A DNA stretch of 64,000 nt from an uncultured Alphaproteobacteria bacterium (lineage in GTDB: Bacteria > Pseudomonadota > Alphaproteobacteria > HIMB59 > GCA-002718135): NCBI GenBank assembly GCA_902613275.1, contig CACMGM010000005.1, positions 4,148 through 68,147 of the forward strand, in the 5' to 3' direction. The translations under genes were made by a program, and so were the position numbers. The notes below the pieces were generated by a model. The model was not told the origin of the DNA and made no database searches. It saw only the letters and a list, made by a program, of their open reading frames with translations. Shown in pieces: positions 30,076 to 40,581 of the stretch. Each line of letters starts with the position of its first letter. Position 1 is the first letter of the stretch.

Positions 30076-30698
30076 TGAAAAAAACAGTTTTAAATCTAAA
30101 AAATAAAACAGTCGGAGACGTAGAGCTAGATTCAAGTATTTTTGGTGTTAAAACTTTTCCTGACATCATACATCAATATATTAGATATCAAAATGCAAAA
30201 TCAAGACAAGGTTCACATAAAACTAAGACAAGATCCGAAGTAAGTGGACGTAGTAAGAAACCTTTTTCTCAAAAAGGTACTGGAAACGCTAGACAAGGAA
30301 GTAATAAACCACCTAACTTTAGAGGTGGAGCTGTTGCTATGGGTCCTCAAAATAGAGACCATTCTATCAGTTTAAATAAAAAAGAAAAAAAACTTGCGTT
30401 GAAATCTGCATTATCAGTTAAATTTTTAGAAGAAAAAGCTGTAATTATAGATACTTTTGAAATTAAGAGTTTAAAGACAAAAGATCTATATTCAGATTTA
30501 AAACAGTTTGATTATAAATCTGCTTTATTTATATATTCTGAAAATGGGATTGATAAAAATTTTAAATTAGCATCATCCAATATCCCTGGAGTTTCTATTT
30601 TGAATCAAAAAGGAATAAACGTCAAAGATTTAATAACATTTGACAAAATTTTCATTGAACAAAAATCAATAAACGAAATAACTAAGAGGCTCTCATGA
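30075..30698 (+). CDS. rplD: Ribosomal protein L4
   Basis: 207 residues. Conserved loop with SEVSGRSKKPFSQKGTGNAR and GSNKPPNFRGGAVAMGP lines the exit tunnel, followed by the globular domain. L4 represses the S10 operon in E. coli; whether it does here is unknown. Overlaps rplW by 4 bases. Confidence 0.97.
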   Translation: MKKTVLNLKNKTVGDVELDSSIFGVKTFPDIIHQYIRYQNAKSRQGSHKTKTRSEVSGRSKKPFSQKGTGNARQGSNKPPNFRGGAVAMGPQNRDHSISLNKKEKKLALKSALSVKFLEEKAVIIDTFEIKSLKTKDLYSDLKQFDYKSALFIYSENGIDKNFKLASSNIPGVSILNQKGINVKDLITFDKIFIEQKSINEITKRLS

Positions 30699-31012
30699 AA
30701 AATAAATTTAAAAATATTACACTTGAAAGAGCTTACGATATTGTAAAGAAACCAATAACAACAGAAAAATCTACAAATTTACAACAATTTAATCAATATT
30801 CTTTTATAGTTTCAAAAAGTTCAAATTCTTTTGAAATTAAAAACGCTATTGAAGCTATTTTTAAGGTTAAGGTAACTAAAGTGAATACCTCAATTTTAAG
30901 AGGTAAGGGTAAAATATTTAAGGGTCAATATGGTTTTAGAAAAGACACCAAAAGAGCAATCGTGACACTTGATGAAGGTAATACAATCGACTCTTCATTG
31001 GAGATCAAATAA
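30695..31012 (+). CDS. rplW: Ribosomal protein L23
   Basis: 105 residues. Carries [39 protein letters not shown] and the basic extended loop with [21 protein letters not shown]23 docks trigger factor and SRP at the tunnel exit. Shares TAATG with rplB. Confidence 0.97.
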   Translation: MKNKFKNITLERAYDIVKKPITTEKSTNLQQFNQYSFIVSKSSNSFEIKNAIEAIFKVKVTKVNTSILRGKGKIFKGQYGFRKDTKRAIVTLDEGNTIDSSLEIK

Positions 31013-31833
31013 TGTTATTAAAGTTTAAACCTACGACACCTGGATTAAGAGGTACTGTTCTAGTTTCAAAAAAAGAACTTTCTAAAGAAAAACCATTTAA
31101 ATCATTAACAAAAAAATTTAAATCAACTGGAGGAAGAAACAACCAAGGCAGAATTACCTCAAGAAGAATGGGGGGTGGTGTTAAAAGAAAATATAGAATT
31201 ATAGATTTTAAAAGATCAAAAACGGATGTTATGGCCGAAGTTATAAGAAATGAATATGATCCAAATAGATCTGCATTTATATCTTTATTAAAATATGAAG
31301 ACGGTGAACATAGTTATATTATATCACCAAAAAATATCAAAGTTGGTGAAAAAATAATTTCAGGTGAAAATGTTCCAATTAAAAATGGCAACTCCTTACC
31401 AATAAACAATATACCTGTTGGAACTAATATTCATAATATTGAATTGAAGCCCGGAGCAGGTGGGCAGTTAATTAGATCTGCTGGATCATCTGCTCAAATT
31501 GTATCTAAAGAACAACCTTATGTACAAATTAAATTAATTTCAGGAGAAATTAGACATGTTAATAAAAAGTGTAGGGCTACAATAGGAGAGGTTTCAAATA
31601 CTGATCAAAAAAACATTAAACTGGGTAAAGCTGGGCGAAAAAGATATTTAGGTTTTAGACCGAAGGTCAGAGGTGTTGTTATGAATCCAGTCGACCACCC
31701 TCATGGTGGTGGAGAAGGTAGAACATCAGGAGGTAGAGACCCTGTTACTCCATGGGGTGTTTCTACAAAAGGGAAAAAAACAAGAAATAATAAAAAAACC
31801 AATAAGTTTATAATTAGAAGGAAGAAAAAATAA
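31012..31833 (+). CDS. rplB: Ribosomal protein L2
   Basis: 273 residues. Includes [17 protein letters not shown], the SH3-like core, [16 protein letters not shown] [20 protein letters not shown] with the peptidyl-transferase-centre histidine, and [17 protein letters not shown]. The C-terminus is basic. Coupled to rpsS by TAATG. Confidence 0.98.
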   Translation: MLLKFKPTTPGLRGTVLVSKKELSKEKPFKSLTKKFKSTGGRNNQGRITSRRMGGGVKRKYRIIDFKRSKTDVMAEVIRNEYDPNRSAFISLLKYEDGEHSYIISPKNIKVGEKIISGENVPIKNGNSLPINNIPVGTNIHNIELKPGAGGQLIRSAGSSAQIVSKEQPYVQIKLISGEIRHVNKKCRATIGEVSNTDQKNIKLGKAGRKRYLGFRPKVRGVVMNPVDHPHGGGEGRTSGGRDPVTPWGVSTKGKKTRNNKKTNKFIIRRKKK

Positions 31834-32114
31834 TGACAAGATCAGTTTGGAAAGGCCCGTTTGTAGATATAACTTTAATAAAAAAGGCTGAAAAACTTTC
31901 ACAGTCTGGAAGAAAAGAAGTATTAAAGACATGGTCAAGAAGATCTACTATTCTTCCACAATTTGTAGGTCTTACTTTTGGCGTATATAATGGTCAAAAA
32001 TTTGTTCCAGTGACTATTAATGAACAAATGGTTGGACACAAATTAGGAGAATTTTCCCCTACTAGATCTTTTAAAGGACACACAGCTGCAGATAAGAAAG
32101 CGGAACAAAAATGA
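31833..32114 (+). CDS. rpsS: Ribosomal protein S19
   Basis: 93 residues. Contains [10 protein letters not shown], the [20 protein letters not shown] segment, the helix [20 protein letters not shown], and [10 protein letters not shown] at the end. Overlaps rplV by 4 bases. Confidence 0.98.
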   Translation: MTRSVWKGPFVDITLIKKAEKLSQSGRKEVLKTWSRRSTILPQFVGLTFGVYNGQKFVPVTINEQMVGHKLGEFSPTRSFKGHTAADKKAEQK

Positions 32115-32479
32115 ATGAAAATTTAACAGCAATTGCAAAAGACAATATGATTAGAATAAGTCCTACAAAACTATCAATATTAGTAAACGCAATAGTCAAC
32201 ATGAAGGTTAGTTCGGCAATAAATCAATTACAGTTTTCCTCGAAAAGAATTTCTAGAACTATTTTAAAAGTACTAAACGCTGCTGTTGCAAATGCAGAAA
32301 ACAATAAACAACTAGATATAGATAAACTTTTTGTTAAAGAAGCTTTCGTTGGTAAAAGTCTAAGAATGAAAAGATGGAGACCTCGTGCAAAGGGAAGGGC
32401 TGCTTCAATTATCAAACCATTTAGTAAAGTAACAATTGTTGTTGAAGAAAGATCAGAAACGAAGAAGGAAAAAATATAA
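32111..32479 (+). CDS. rplV: Ribosomal protein L22
   Basis: 122 residues. [15 protein letters not shown] near the N-terminus, a helix [16 protein letters not shown] and the tunnel-lining beta hairpin [20 protein letters not shown]. The C-terminal tail is acidic/basic ([11 protein letters not shown]). Shares TAATG with rpsC. Confidence 0.97.
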   Translation: MNENLTAIAKDNMIRISPTKLSILVNAIVNMKVSSAINQLQFSSKRISRTILKVLNAAVANAENNKQLDIDKLFVKEAFVGKSLRMKRWRPRAKGRAASIIKPFSKVTIVVEERSETKKEKI

Positions 32480-33156
32480 TGGGACAAAAAGTTAATCCTT
32501 ATGGCATTAGACTGGGAATTAATAAAACTTGGTCATCAAGGTGGTTTTCAAAAAATGAATATACAAAATTATTACACCAAGATTTAAAGATTAAAGATTA
32601 TGTTGAAAAAAAACTCAAAAACGCAAGTATATCTAAAATTAATATTGAAAGAGCGGCAAAAAAACTAAGAATTTCTATTTATAGTTCAAGACCAGGTATT
32701 ATAATTGGAAAAAAGGGAGCTGATATTGAAACTCTAAAAAATGATCTTTCAAAAATGTCCAACCTTGAAGTTTTCTTAGATATTAAAGAAGTAAGAAAAC
32801 CAGAAGTTGAAGCAAAACTAGTTGCAGAAAATATCGCATCACAACTTGAAAGACGAATATCTTTTAGAAGGGCTATGAAAAAAGCAGTTCAATCTGCAAT
32901 GAGATTAGGAGCAAAAGGTGTAAAAGTTGTATGCAGTGGTAGGTTGGGAGGAGCCGAAATAGCTCGAACTGAAAAATACCATGAAGGTAGTGTACCATTA
33001 CATACCTTACGAGGCGATATAGATTATGCTACTGCAGAAGCCGAAACAACTTATGGAATTTGTGGTATTAAAGTTTGGATTAATAAAGGTGAAATCTTGT
33101 CAAAAGACCCATACGCAAGTGAAAAAAAACAAATTGATCAAGGGAGTGTTAGATAA
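32479..33156 (+). CDS. rpsC: Ribosomal protein S3
   Basis: 225 residues. Starts [20 protein letters not shown]; the KH domain has [18 protein letters not shown] (GxxG loop) and the C-terminal domain [20 protein letters not shown] with [20 protein letters not shown]. Binds mRNA at the 30S entry site. TAATG with rplP. Confidence 0.98.
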   Translation: MGQKVNPYGIRLGINKTWSSRWFSKNEYTKLLHQDLKIKDYVEKKLKNASISKINIERAAKKLRISIYSSRPGIIIGKKGADIETLKNDLSKMSNLEVFLDIKEVRKPEVEAKLVAENIASQLERRISFRRAMKKAVQSAMRLGAKGVKVVCSGRLGGAEIARTEKYHEGSVPLHTLRGDIDYATAEAETTYGICGIKVWINKGEILSKDPYASEKKQIDQGSVR

Positions 33157-33572
33157 TGAATATGCTTTCACCAAAAAAAACGAAATTTAGAAAACAGTTT
33201 AAAGGAAGAATCCATGGAACTGCTAAAGGAAATTATGCTCTTAACTATGGCAGTTTTGGACTTAAAGCTATTGAACCTGAAAGGGTTACATCAAGACAAA
33301 TAGAAGCTGCAAGAAAAGCGATAACAAGATATCTAAAAAGAGCTGGTAGGATGTGGATAAGGATTTTTCCAGATGTGCCTGTATCAAAAAAACCGGCAGA
33401 AGTGAGAATGGGCAAGGGCAAGGGATCAATAGAATACTGGGCCTGTAGAGTTAAACCTGGGAGAATTATGTTTGAGGTTGATGGTGTAAATGTAAATGAT
33501 GCTAGAAAAGCTATGACTTTAGCTGCTGCAAAGTTACCTATTAAATGTAAATTTGTTGAGAGAAATATATAA
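33156..33572 (+). CDS. rplP: Ribosomal protein L16
   Basis: 138 residues. Includes [34 protein letters not shown] and the conserved [19 protein letters not shown] loop near the A-site. Shares TAATG with rpmC. Confidence 0.98.
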   Translation: MNMLSPKKTKFRKQFKGRIHGTAKGNYALNYGSFGLKAIEPERVTSRQIEAARKAITRYLKRAGRMWIRIFPDVPVSKKPAEVRMGKGKGSIEYWACRVKPGRIMFEVDGVNVNDARKAMTLAAAKLPIKCKFVERNI

Positions 33573-33766
33573 TGAATAAAAAAACTAATTTAAACAATAA
33601 AAAAATTCAAGACGAGATCTTGGTTTTAAAGAAAACTCTTTTGAATTTGAGTTTTCAAAAATCTTCTGGACAACTTGAAAAAACATCTAAGATGAAAGAT
33701 ACAAAAAAACAAATTGCTAGATTAAGAACAAAATTGTCAAATCTAAATGGAGACAGAAATGCCTAA
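33572..33766 (+). CDS. rpmC: Ribosomal protein L29
   Basis: 64 residues, two helices with an asparagine/lysine-rich N-terminus. The segment [20 protein letters not shown] and [11 protein letters not shown] match the L29 pattern LRxELFNLRFQxAxGqLe... with unusual lysine enrichment. The end overlaps the start of rpsQ by 8 bases. Confidence 0.93.
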   Translation: MNKKTNLNNKKIQDEILVLKKTLLNLSFQKSSGQLEKTSKMKDTKKQIARLRTKLSNLNGDRNA

Positions 33767-34001
33767 AAGAATTTTATCTGGAATAGTTGTTTCATCGAAG
33801 TCAAATAAAACAATCACTGTTGATGTAACTAGAAGAATTAAACACAAACTTTATAAAAAAATTATTAGACAAACTAAAAAATATCATGCTCATGATGAAA
33901 ATAATGAGTTTCAAGTTGGTGATACAGTTTCAATAATAGAGACTAAACCTATTTCAAAACTAAAAAAATGGAAAGTTATTCCAAATTCCGAGGGTAAATA
34001 A
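33759..34001 (+). CDS. rpsQ: Ribosomal protein S17
   Basis: 80 residues starting [20 protein letters not shown]. The ATG at 33759 is preferred over one at 33747 because GGAGA (33749-33753) stands just upstream and the protein then begins at the normal S17 N-terminus. OB-fold with [20 protein letters not shown] and [25 protein letters not shown] with rplN. Confidence 0.97.
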   Translation: MPKRILSGIVVSSKSNKTITVDVTRRIKHKLYKKIIRQTKKYHAHDENNEFQVGDTVSIIETKPISKLKKWKVIPNSEGK

Positions 34002-34369
34002 TGATACAAATGCAATCTAAGCTTTTTGTTGCTGATAACTCAGGCGCTAGAAAAATCCAATGCATTAAAGTTCTTGGAGGATCAAAAAGAAGATCGGCAT
34101 CTATTGGAGATATTATTGTTGTTTCTATTAAAGATGCACTGCCAAGAGCTAAAGTAAAAAAAGGTGATGTATACAAAGCTGTGATAGTAAGAACATCCAA
34201 AGATTTTAAAAGAGCTGATGGTACAGCAATAAGATTTGATAAAAATGCTGCAGTTTTATTAGATAAACAAGAAGAGCCAATTGCTACAAGAATATTTGGC
34301 CCTGTTACTAGAGAGCTTAGAAATAAAAAATTTATGAAAATAATTAGTCTTGCGCCAGAGGTATTATAA
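34001..34369 (+). CDS. rplN: Ribosomal protein L14
   Basis: 122 residues. [40 protein letters not shown] and [20 protein letters not shown] are classic L14 segments. Coupled by TAATG to rplX. Confidence 0.98.
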   Translation: MIQMQSKLFVADNSGARKIQCIKVLGGSKRRSASIGDIIVVSIKDALPRAKVKKGDVYKAVIVRTSKDFKRADGTAIRFDKNAAVLLDKQEEPIATRIFGPVTRELRNKKFMKIISLAPEVL

Positions 34370-34683
34370 TGAGTAACAAATATAAATTAAAAAAAGGCGA
34401 CGAAGTTATTGTGTTAGCTGGTAAGGATAAAGGTAAAACTGGGAAAATAGTAAAAATGATTCCAAAAAAAATGAAAGCAATCGTTTCTGAGATTAATAGG
34501 GTAAAAAAAAATCAAAAACCAGACAACAATAATCCTGGTGGAATTATTGATAAAGAAATGCCAATGCATCTTTCAAACCTTTCATATTATGATCCTGAAT
34601 TAAAAAAAGGTGTCAGAATTGGTTACAAATTTAATAATGAAAAAAAAGTTAGAATAAATAAAGCCTCTGGTAAGGAAATCTAA
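34369..34683 (+). CDS. rplX: Ribosomal protein L24
   Basis: 104 residues. KOW motif near the N-terminus (KKGDEVIVLAGKDKGKTGKI), then INRVKKNQKPDNNNPGGIID and MHLSNLSYYDPELKKGVRIG. Assembly-initiating 50S protein. Adjacent to rplE with no gap. Confidence 0.97.
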   Translation: MSNKYKLKKGDEVIVLAGKDKGKTGKIVKMIPKKMKAIVSEINRVKKNQKPDNNNPGGIIDKEMPMHLSNLSYYDPELKKGVRIGYKFNNEKKVRINKASGKEI

Positions 34684-35235
34684 ATGAGTAGACTGTTAGA
34701 AGAATATAATAATCAAATAAAAAAAGAATTAAAATCTAAGCTTGGTTTTAAAAATTTATTTGAAGTTCCTAAATTAAAAAAAATAATATTAAACATGGGA
34801 GTTGGTGAGGGCAAAGATGATTCAAAGTTGATTGATAAAGCTGTTGAAGATTTAACTCTTATTTCTGGACAAAAAGCAGTCAAGACAAATTCTAAGAAAG
34901 CAATTTCAGGATTTAAAATTAGAGCAGGTATGCCATTAGGAGCAAAAGTTACATTGAGAAATAAAATGATGTATGAATTTCTTGATAGATTAGTGAATAT
35001 AGCAATCCCCAGGATTAGGGATTTTCGAGGTTTAAACTCTAAAAGCTTTGACAGCAGCGGAAATTTTTCCATGGGTGTTAAAGAACATGTAATTTTTCCA
35101 GAAATTAATTTTGATAAAGTTGATAAGATAAGAGGTATGGATATTACAATCTGTACTTCAGCAAAAAATAATGAAGAGGCTTTAGAACTTCTAAAAAGTT
35201 TTAATATGCCTTTTAAAGACAATCAGGTTAGTTAA
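34684..35235 (+). CDS. rplE: Ribosomal protein L5
   Basis: 183 residues. [15 protein letters not shown] [57 protein letters not shown] and the C-terminal [17 protein letters not shown]. Binds 5S rRNA. Confidence 0.98.
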   Translation: MSRLLEEYNNQIKKELKSKLGFKNLFEVPKLKKIILNMGVGEGKDDSKLIDKAVEDLTLISGQKAVKTNSKKAISGFKIRAGMPLGAKVTLRNKMMYEFLDRLVNIAIPRIRDFRGLNSKSFDSSGNFSMGVKEHVIFPEINFDKVDKIRGMDITICTSAKNNEEALELLKSFNMPFKDNQVS

Positions 35236-35243
35236 GGAGTAAG

Positions 35244-35549
35244 ATGGCAAAATTAAGTTCAATCCAAAAAAATCTTTTTAGACAAAAAATGATTAAAAAA
35301 TATAAAGAAAAGAGAGAAAATCTTAAGCTTAAAATAAAAAATAAGAGCATTCCTTTAGAAGAGAGAATTGCGTTACAAAATAAATTAAATGATCTTCCCA
35401 GAAATGGATCATCAATTAGACATAGAAATAGATGTGAACTTACTGGAAGACCAAGGGGAAATTATAGGAAATTTGGTTTATCAAGAATTAAATTTAGGGA
35501 ACTTTCAATGACTGGTAATTTGCCAGGTGTTGTTAAGTCAAGTTGGTAG
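35244..35549 (+). CDS. rpsN: Ribosomal protein S14 (zinc-free long form)
   Basis: 101 residues. Ends with [20 protein letters not shown] and [14 protein letters not shown]. The C-x2-C...C-x2-C ribbon of the short zinc form is absent, so it is the C- (zinc-independent) type usual for proteobacteria. Shine-Dalgarno AAGGAG at 35234-35239. Confidence 0.98.
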   Translation: MAKLSSIQKNLFRQKMIKKYKEKRENLKLKIKNKSIPLEERIALQNKLNDLPRNGSSIRHRNRCELTGRPRGNYRKFGLSRIKFRELSMTGNLPGVVKSSW

Positions 35550-35557
35550 GAGAATAT

Positions 35558-35956
35558 ATGGCTTTTAACGATTCACTATCTGATATGCTTGCTAGAATAA
35601 AAAATGCTCACCAGGCTAATAAAGTATCAACTTTATGCCTGAAATCTAAGCTAAATATGAATGTGCTGAGCGTTCTTAAAGATGAAGGTTATATTAGAGA
35701 TTTTAAAAATATTGAAGAAAGAAAAGGAGTCAATTCAATAAAAATTGACTTAAAATATTATAACGGTAATCCTGTTATAAAAAAAATAAAAAGAATTTCA
35801 AAACCTGGAATAAGAAAGTATTCAAAGATCAGTGAATTAAACAAACCTTATGGAGGACTGGGCATTTCTATTCTCTCAACTCCAAAAGGTGTAATGTCAG
35901 ACCATCAAGCAAAAAAAAATAATGTTGGTGGGGAAGTATTGTGTGAGGTTTTTTAA
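35558..35956 (+). CDS. rpsH: Ribosomal protein S8
   Basis: 132 residues beginning MAFNDSLSDMLARIKNAHQA. ATG at 35558 is chosen because TAGGAGA (35547-35553) precedes it; an upstream in-frame start overlaps rpsN. C-terminal rRNA-binding signature GGLGISILSTPKGVMSDHQA. S8 is the spc-operon repressor in E. coli. TAATG with rplF. Confidence 0.97.
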   Translation: MAFNDSLSDMLARIKNAHQANKVSTLCLKSKLNMNVLSVLKDEGYIRDFKNIEERKGVNSIKIDLKYYNGNPVIKKIKRISKPGIRKYSKISELNKPYGGLGISILSTPKGVMSDHQAKKNNVGGEVLCEVF

Positions 35957-36486
35957 TGTCAAGAATAGCTAAAAATCCTATAAAAGTATCCAAAGAAGTA
36001 GAATGTAGCTTTGATGGAGGTATTTTCACTGCTAAAGGTAAATTAGGCCAAATGCAAATAAATGTTAATTCAAACTTCAATATTAATATTAATGAAGATG
36101 AAGTTAGTGTTTTGCCTATTAAAACTGAAACAAATGATCCAATATGGGGAACAACCAGAGCTATTATAGCGAATACAATCAATGGCGTAACAAATGGATT
36201 TAGCAAAACACTAGAACTAAATGGTACTGGTTATAGAGCTAGTGTTTCAGGTTCAAAATTGAAGTTAGAGTTAGGTTATAGTCATGATATTAATTTTGAT
36301 ATTCCTGAAGATGTTAAAATTGAATGTCCAAAACAGAATTTAATTAAACTTACCAGTATAAATAAAGAGAAACTAGGTGCAGCAGCAGCTAAAATTAGAT
36401 CATTTAGAAAACCTGAACCTTTCAAAGGAAAAGGAATAAAATACATTGATGAATATATCTTTAGAAAAGAGGGAAAAAAGAAATAG
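35956..36486 (+). CDS. rplF: Ribosomal protein L6
   Basis: 176 residues. SRIAKNPIKV at the N-terminus, WGTTRAIIANTINGVTNGFS, LNGTGYRASVSGSKLKLELG in the second repeat, and the C-terminal RKPEPFKGKGIKYIDE. Standard two-repeat L6. Confidence 0.97.
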   Translation: MSRIAKNPIKVSKEVECSFDGGIFTAKGKLGQMQINVNSNFNININEDEVSVLPIKTETNDPIWGTTRAIIANTINGVTNGFSKTLELNGTGYRASVSGSKLKLELGYSHDINFDIPEDVKIECPKQNLIKLTSINKEKLGAAAAKIRSFRKPEPFKGKGIKYIDEYIFRKEGKKK

Positions 36487-36488
36487 TT

Positions 36489-36821
36489 ATGAAAGATAGA
36501 AAGCAAAGAGCAAGATACAAAGTAAAAAGCGTTTCAAATAGAAACAGGCTAACCGTCTTTAGATCAAATAACCATTTATATGTCCAATTAATAGATGATA
36601 AAAACGGTACTACACTTGCAAGTGCATCATCACTTGAAAAATCAATAAGAGAAAAAAAGTTACAAAGAAAAGAAATAGCAGAAGAAATTGGCAAAAACAT
36701 AGCCAAAAAAATAATTTCTAAAGGAATTGATAAGGTTGCCTTTGATCGAGGTAAATACAAATATCATGGTTTGATAAAAATACTTGCTGATGCAGCAAGA
36801 TCAGAAGGTTTAAATTTTTAG
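36489..36821 (+). CDS. rplR: Ribosomal protein L18
   Basis: 110 residues, a little short. [31 protein letters not shown] and [20 protein letters not shown] followed by REGL-type RSEGLNF end. Binds 5S rRNA with L5. Confidence 0.97.
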   Translation: MKDRKQRARYKVKSVSNRNRLTVFRSNNHLYVQLIDDKNGTTLASASSLEKSIREKKLQRKEIAEEIGKNIAKKIISKGIDKVAFDRGKYKYHGLIKILADAARSEGLNF

Positions 36822-36829
36822 AGGTATAT

Positions 36830-37339
36830 ATGTTTGATAATGAGAAAAATGAATTTAGCGAACATTTAGTGACAATAAATAGAGTAGCTAAGGTTGTTAA
36901 AGGAGGCAGAAGATTCGGTTTTGCTGCAATCATGATTGTTGGTGACAATAAAGGACAAGTTGGTATTGGAACAGGTAAAGCGAAAGAAGTTCCTGAAGCT
37001 GTTAGAAAAGCAACTGAAAATGCAAAAACTAAAATGATTAGGGTTACTTTAAAAGAAAATAGAACTATTCATCATGATATAGTTGGTCGTTTTGGAGCAG
37101 GAAAAGTTATACTAAGATCAGCTTCACCAGGTACTGGTATTATTGCTGGCGGACCAATGAGAGCACTTTTTGAGTCTCTTGGTATTAAAGATGTCGTTGC
37201 CAAATCTACAGGAACATCAAATCCTCATAATATGTTAAAAGCAACTTTAAATGCTTTTAAAATGTCAGAGTCACCCAAATCTGTTGCTGCTAAAAGATCC
37301 AAAAAAATCAATGAAATCAATAATAGTAAGAATAAATAG
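36830..37339 (+). CDS. rpsE: Ribosomal protein S5
   Basis: 169 residues. [40 protein letters not shown], the loop [20 protein letters not shown] and [16 protein letters not shown]. It is followed after only 2 bases by rplO, so the L30 gene (rpmD) that usually sits here is missing. Confidence 0.98.
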   Translation: MFDNEKNEFSEHLVTINRVAKVVKGGRRFGFAAIMIVGDNKGQVGIGTGKAKEVPEAVRKATENAKTKMIRVTLKENRTIHHDIVGRFGAGKVILRSASPGTGIIAGGPMRALFESLGIKDVVAKSTGTSNPHNMLKATLNAFKMSESPKSVAAKRSKKINEINNSKNK

Positions 37340-37341
37340 AT

Positions 37342-37800
37342 ATGAAAATTAACGAACTAAAATCTACTTTGACTTCAGGTAAAAAAAATAAAAGAAGAGG
37401 AAGAGGTTCAGCTTCAGGGCTTGGAAAGACTGCAGGAAGAGGTGTTAAGGGTCAAAAGTCTAGATCAGGTGTTTCCATTAATGGTTTTGAAGGTGGACAA
37501 ATGCCATTGTATCGTCGTTTACCTAAAAGAGGGTTCAATAATCCATTTAAAACAAAAATACAAATTATAACTTTTAGTATGATAAATAATATTTTAAAAA
37601 AATATAAATTTGAGGCCGATGGAATAAAAGAAGAAGAGCTATTTAATAAAAAAATATTTAAAAGATCTAATGGAAGCCTAAAGCTTCTTAACGTTGGTGA
37701 GTTAGAAAAGACTACTAATTTGGAAATTTCATATGCATCTAAAGATGCTGTTGAGGTTTTAGAGAAATTAGGTTGTAAAATTAAATTAACAAAGAAATAG
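37342..37800 (+). CDS. rplO: Ribosomal protein L15
   Basis: 152 residues. Glycine/arginine-rich N-terminus [40 protein letters not shown] and [11 protein letters not shown], then the globular domain ending [13 protein letters not shown]. Directly abuts secY. Confidence 0.97.
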   Translation: MKINELKSTLTSGKKNKRRGRGSASGLGKTAGRGVKGQKSRSGVSINGFEGGQMPLYRRLPKRGFNNPFKTKIQIITFSMINNILKKYKFEADGIKEEELFNKKIFKRSNGSLKLLNVGELEKTTNLEISYASKDAVEVLEKLGCKIKLTKK

Positions 37801-39141
37801 ATGGCAACAGCTACAGACAGACTAGCAAATAATCTCAATTTTGGAGCTTTAGGTAAGGCTACAGAATTAAGACAGAGACTTTTATTTACTTTGGGAGCAC
37901 TAATTGTATTTCGTTTAGGAACATTTTTACCAATACCTGGTATTAATCCATTAGCTTTACAGCAATTTTTTGAACAACAATCTTCAGGCATCTTAGGGAT
38001 TTTTGATACATTTTCGGGTGGTGCTCTTGGTAGAATGGGTATCTTCGCATTGGGTGTTATGCCTTATATATCATCTTCCATAATAATGACCTTAATGCAA
38101 TCTGCCATACCTTATCTAAAATCACTTAAAGAACAAGGTTCCAAAGGCAGAAGACAATTACTACAATTTACAAGATACGTAACTGTTTTAATAGCAGCAG
38201 TTCAAGGATATGGTGTTTCAATAGGCTTAGAATCTATGCAGACCACATATGGAAATATTGTTTTTGAACCAGGCTTATTTTTTAGATTAACAACAGTTAT
38301 AACTCTTGTTGGTGGAACCGTTTTTCTTATGTGGTTAGGTGAACAAATTTCATCAAGAGGTGTTGGAAATGGAATTTCTCTGATAATAACTGCCGGAATA
38401 ATAGCAAACTTACCTGGTGCATTTGTAAGCACTTTACAATTGGGTAGAACTGGTGAATTAAGTATTGCATTTATATTAGGTATTTTAATTCTAATTTCAT
38501 TATTGATAATTTTTATTGTATTTATTGAAAAAGCTCAGAGACGTTTGCCTGTTCAATATCCCAAAAGACAAGTTGGCAATAAAATTTATGGAGGTCAAAG
38601 TTCTCACTTACCATTGAAAATCAATACAGCTGGTGTTATCCCTGTAATTTTTGCATCTTCTATTTTACTTCTACCAAATACTATGTCTGGGTTTGGAGCT
38701 GGCTCATCTAGCGACATATTCATTTTAATTTCTAGTTACTTGGGAAGAGGACAACCACTGTATTTGGCTTTTTATGCTGCTATGATAATATTTTTCGGAT
38801 TTTTTTATACATCAATTGTTTTTAATCCCGATGAACAAGCTGAAAACCTTAGAAAATATGGAGGTTTTATTCCAGGAATTAGACCTGGAGAAAATACAGC
38901 AAAGTATATTGAATTTGTATTAATAAGATTAACAACAATTGGAACAATTTATCTTACCTTTGTTGCATTGCTGCCAGAATTTCTCTTATCAAGAACATCA
39001 ATTCCATTTTATCTGGGTGGAACAGCCTTGCTAATTGTAGTAGTTGTTATGATTGATTTTATTACTCAGGTCCAATCACACCTATTCCAGCATCAATATG
39101 AAGGGTTATTAAAGAAAACTAAGCTAAAAGGTAGAAGATAA
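37801..39141 (+). CDS. secY: Preprotein translocase channel SecY
   Basis: 446 residues, ten membrane helices. FRLGTFLPIPGINPLAL, the plug-region FSGGALGRMGIFALGVMPYI, LGEQISSRGVGNGISLIITA, the cytosolic loop RRLPVQYPKRQVG and the C-terminal IPGIRPGENTAKYIEFVLIR are all present. It follows rplO without a gap, as in most spc operons. Confidence 0.98.
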   Translation: MATATDRLANNLNFGALGKATELRQRLLFTLGALIVFRLGTFLPIPGINPLALQQFFEQQSSGILGIFDTFSGGALGRMGIFALGVMPYISSSIIMTLMQSAIPYLKSLKEQGSKGRRQLLQFTRYVTVLIAAVQGYGVSIGLESMQTTYGNIVFEPGLFFRLTTVITLVGGTVFLMWLGEQISSRGVGNGISLIITAGIIANLPGAFVSTLQLGRTGELSIAFILGILILISLLIIFIVFIEKAQRRLPVQYPKRQVGNKIYGGQSSHLPLKINTAGVIPVIFASSILLLPNTMSGFGAGSSSDIFILISSYLGRGQPLYLAFYAAMIIFFGFFYTSIVFNPDEQAENLRKYGGFIPGIRPGENTAKYIEFVLIRLTTIGTIYLTFVALLPEFLLSRTSIPFYLGGTALLIVVVVMIDFITQVQSHLFQHQYEGLLKKTKLKGRR

Positions 39142-39142
39142 A

Positions 39143-39715
39143 TTGCATAACTTAATTTTTTTTGGCCCTCCTGGGGCAGGAAAAGGAACTCAGGCTAAAA
39201 TAATTTCAGAATTTTTAAATATTCCACATTTATCTACTGGAGACATATTAAGAAAAAAATTAACAGAAAACGACAGTCTTGCAGAAGAACTTAAAAAAAT
39301 TATGTCTTCAGGCAAACTTGTTTCAGATGATACTTTAAATTCTATAGTTTCCTCCAGGCTAAATTCTGATGCAAAAAATGGTTTTATTTTAGACGGATAT
39401 CCAAGAACACTAAATCAATCAGAATTTCTTCAAAATTTTCTTTTACAAATATCAAATCCAATAAACTATATATTTAATATAGAAATAAATTTTGCAATTT
39501 TGAAAGATAGAATACTTAAAAGATCTTTAGAAGAAAGTAGAGAGGATGATAACATTGATGTTTTAGAAACTAGGTATAACGAATACATTGAATCCACACA
39601 AAAGGTATCAAGTTATTATAAAGATAAACATTCAAGCATATTTTATGAGATAGACGGATCTTTGCAAATTGATGAAATTACAGAAAAAATTAAGAAAATT
39701 TTAAAAAAATCATGA
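39143..39715 (+). CDS. adk: Adenylate kinase (short-lid form)
   Basis: 190 residues, TTG start at 39143, one base after secY. P-loop LIFFGPPGAGKGTQAKII (residues 4-21), HLSTGDILRK, the FILDGYPRTLNQSEF NMP-binding segment and DRILKRS. The long LID insertion of the 214-residue E. coli enzyme is replaced by a short loop (EESREDDN), typical of alphaproteobacterial Adk. Interconverts ATP+AMP and 2 ADP. Confidence 0.96.
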   Translation: MHNLIFFGPPGAGKGTQAKIISEFLNIPHLSTGDILRKKLTENDSLAEELKKIMSSGKLVSDDTLNSIVSSRLNSDAKNGFILDGYPRTLNQSEFLQNFLLQISNPINYIFNIEINFAILKDRILKRSLEESREDDNIDVLETRYNEYIESTQKVSSYYKDKHSSIFYEIDGSLQIDEITEKIKKILKKS

Positions 39716-39744
39716 AAAACAGCCAAAATTTGATATATCTTTCC

Positions 39745-39774
39745 TTGACTAATTATATAATTATCATGTATTCA
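39745..39774 (+). promoter_or_regulatory. Possible promoter of the alpha operon
   Basis: The 87-base adk-rpsM gap, large for this region, has TTGACT (39745-39750) and a weak -10 TATTCA (39769-39774) at 18-base spacing. The palindromic TAATTATATAATTA lies between them. This would give the rpsM-rpsK-rpoA-rplQ unit its own promoter. Confidence 0.3.
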
Positions 39775-39802
39775 CCCTCATTCATTTTTTTTGGATTTCA
39801 TT

Positions 39803-40183
39803 ATGGCTAGAATATCAGGTGTTAATATTCCTACAAATAAAAAAGTTAATATTGCTCTTACATATATTTATGGAATTGGTAAGAAAATTGCTTTAGATAT
39901 TTGTAATGACGCTTCAATAGATATTACTAAGAGAGTTAGCGAATTAAATGAAGAAGAAGTAAATAAAATTAGAGATTTAATTGATAAGGATTATTCAGTT
40001 GAAGGTGATTTAAGAAGAAAAATTTCCTTAGATATAAAAAGATTAAACGATCTTGGGTGTTATAGAGGACTTCGTCATCGAAAAAAATTACCTGTTAGAG
40101 GACAAAGAACTCACACTAATGCTAGAACAAGAAAAGGTAAGGCTGTTGCTATTGCAGGGAAGAAAAAGGTTACCAAAGGTTAA
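39803..40183 (+). CDS. rpsM: Ribosomal protein S13
   Basis: 126 residues from ATG 39803 (an upstream in-frame TTG at 39791 adds four non-conserved residues). [20 protein letters not shown], a helix-turn region, and the basic C-terminal [20 protein letters not shown] with [17 protein letters not shown]. Confidence 0.98.
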   Translation: MARISGVNIPTNKKVNIALTYIYGIGKKIALDICNDASIDITKRVSELNEEEVNKIRDLIDKDYSVEGDLRRKISLDIKRLNDLGCYRGLRHRKKLPVRGQRTHTNARTRKGKAVAIAGKKKVTKG

Positions 40184-40184
40184 T

Positions 40185-40565
40185 ATGGTAGAGAAAAAAA
40201 AATCTAAAATTAAGAAAAAACTTTCATCTGGTGTTGCTCATATTGTATCTTCTTTCAATAATACTATTATTACTATCACAGATGAAAAAGGTAATGCTCT
40301 GGCATGGTCATCATCAGGTCATAAAGGTTTTAAAGGATCTAGAAAATCTACACCATATGCTGCTCAAATTGCAGCAGAGGATGTAGGTAATAAAGCAAAA
40401 GAATATGGTTTAAAAAATCTAAAAGTAGAGGTATCTGGTCCTGGTTCAGGTAGAGAGTCTGCACTTAGATCTCTGCAGTCTATAGGTTATGTGATCACTT
40501 CTATTAAAGATGTGACACCTATCCCTCATAATGGTTGCAGACCTAGAAAAAGAAGAAGAGTTTAA
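40185..40565 (+). CDS. rpsK: Ribosomal protein S11
   Basis: 126 residues from ATG 40185, one base after the rpsM stop. [60 protein letters not shown] and [16 protein letters not shown] at the end. Upstream in-frame ATGs lie inside rpsM and are rejected. Confidence 0.98.
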   Translation: MVEKKKSKIKKKLSSGVAHIVSSFNNTIITITDEKGNALAWSSSGHKGFKGSRKSTPYAAQIAAEDVGNKAKEYGLKNLKVEVSGPGSGRESALRSLQSIGYVITSIKDVTPIPHNGCRPRKRRRV

Positions 40566-40581
40566 AAAAAGGAGCATTTAA

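Noticed and set aside
39745..39764. Palindrome TAATTATATAATTA as an operator
   Set aside because: Pure A/T palindromes are expected by chance in this AT-rich DNA; kept only as part of a weak promoter note.
40053..40184. Long N-terminal extension of S11
   Set aside because: It lies wholly within rpsM in another frame; S11 starts normally at 40185.
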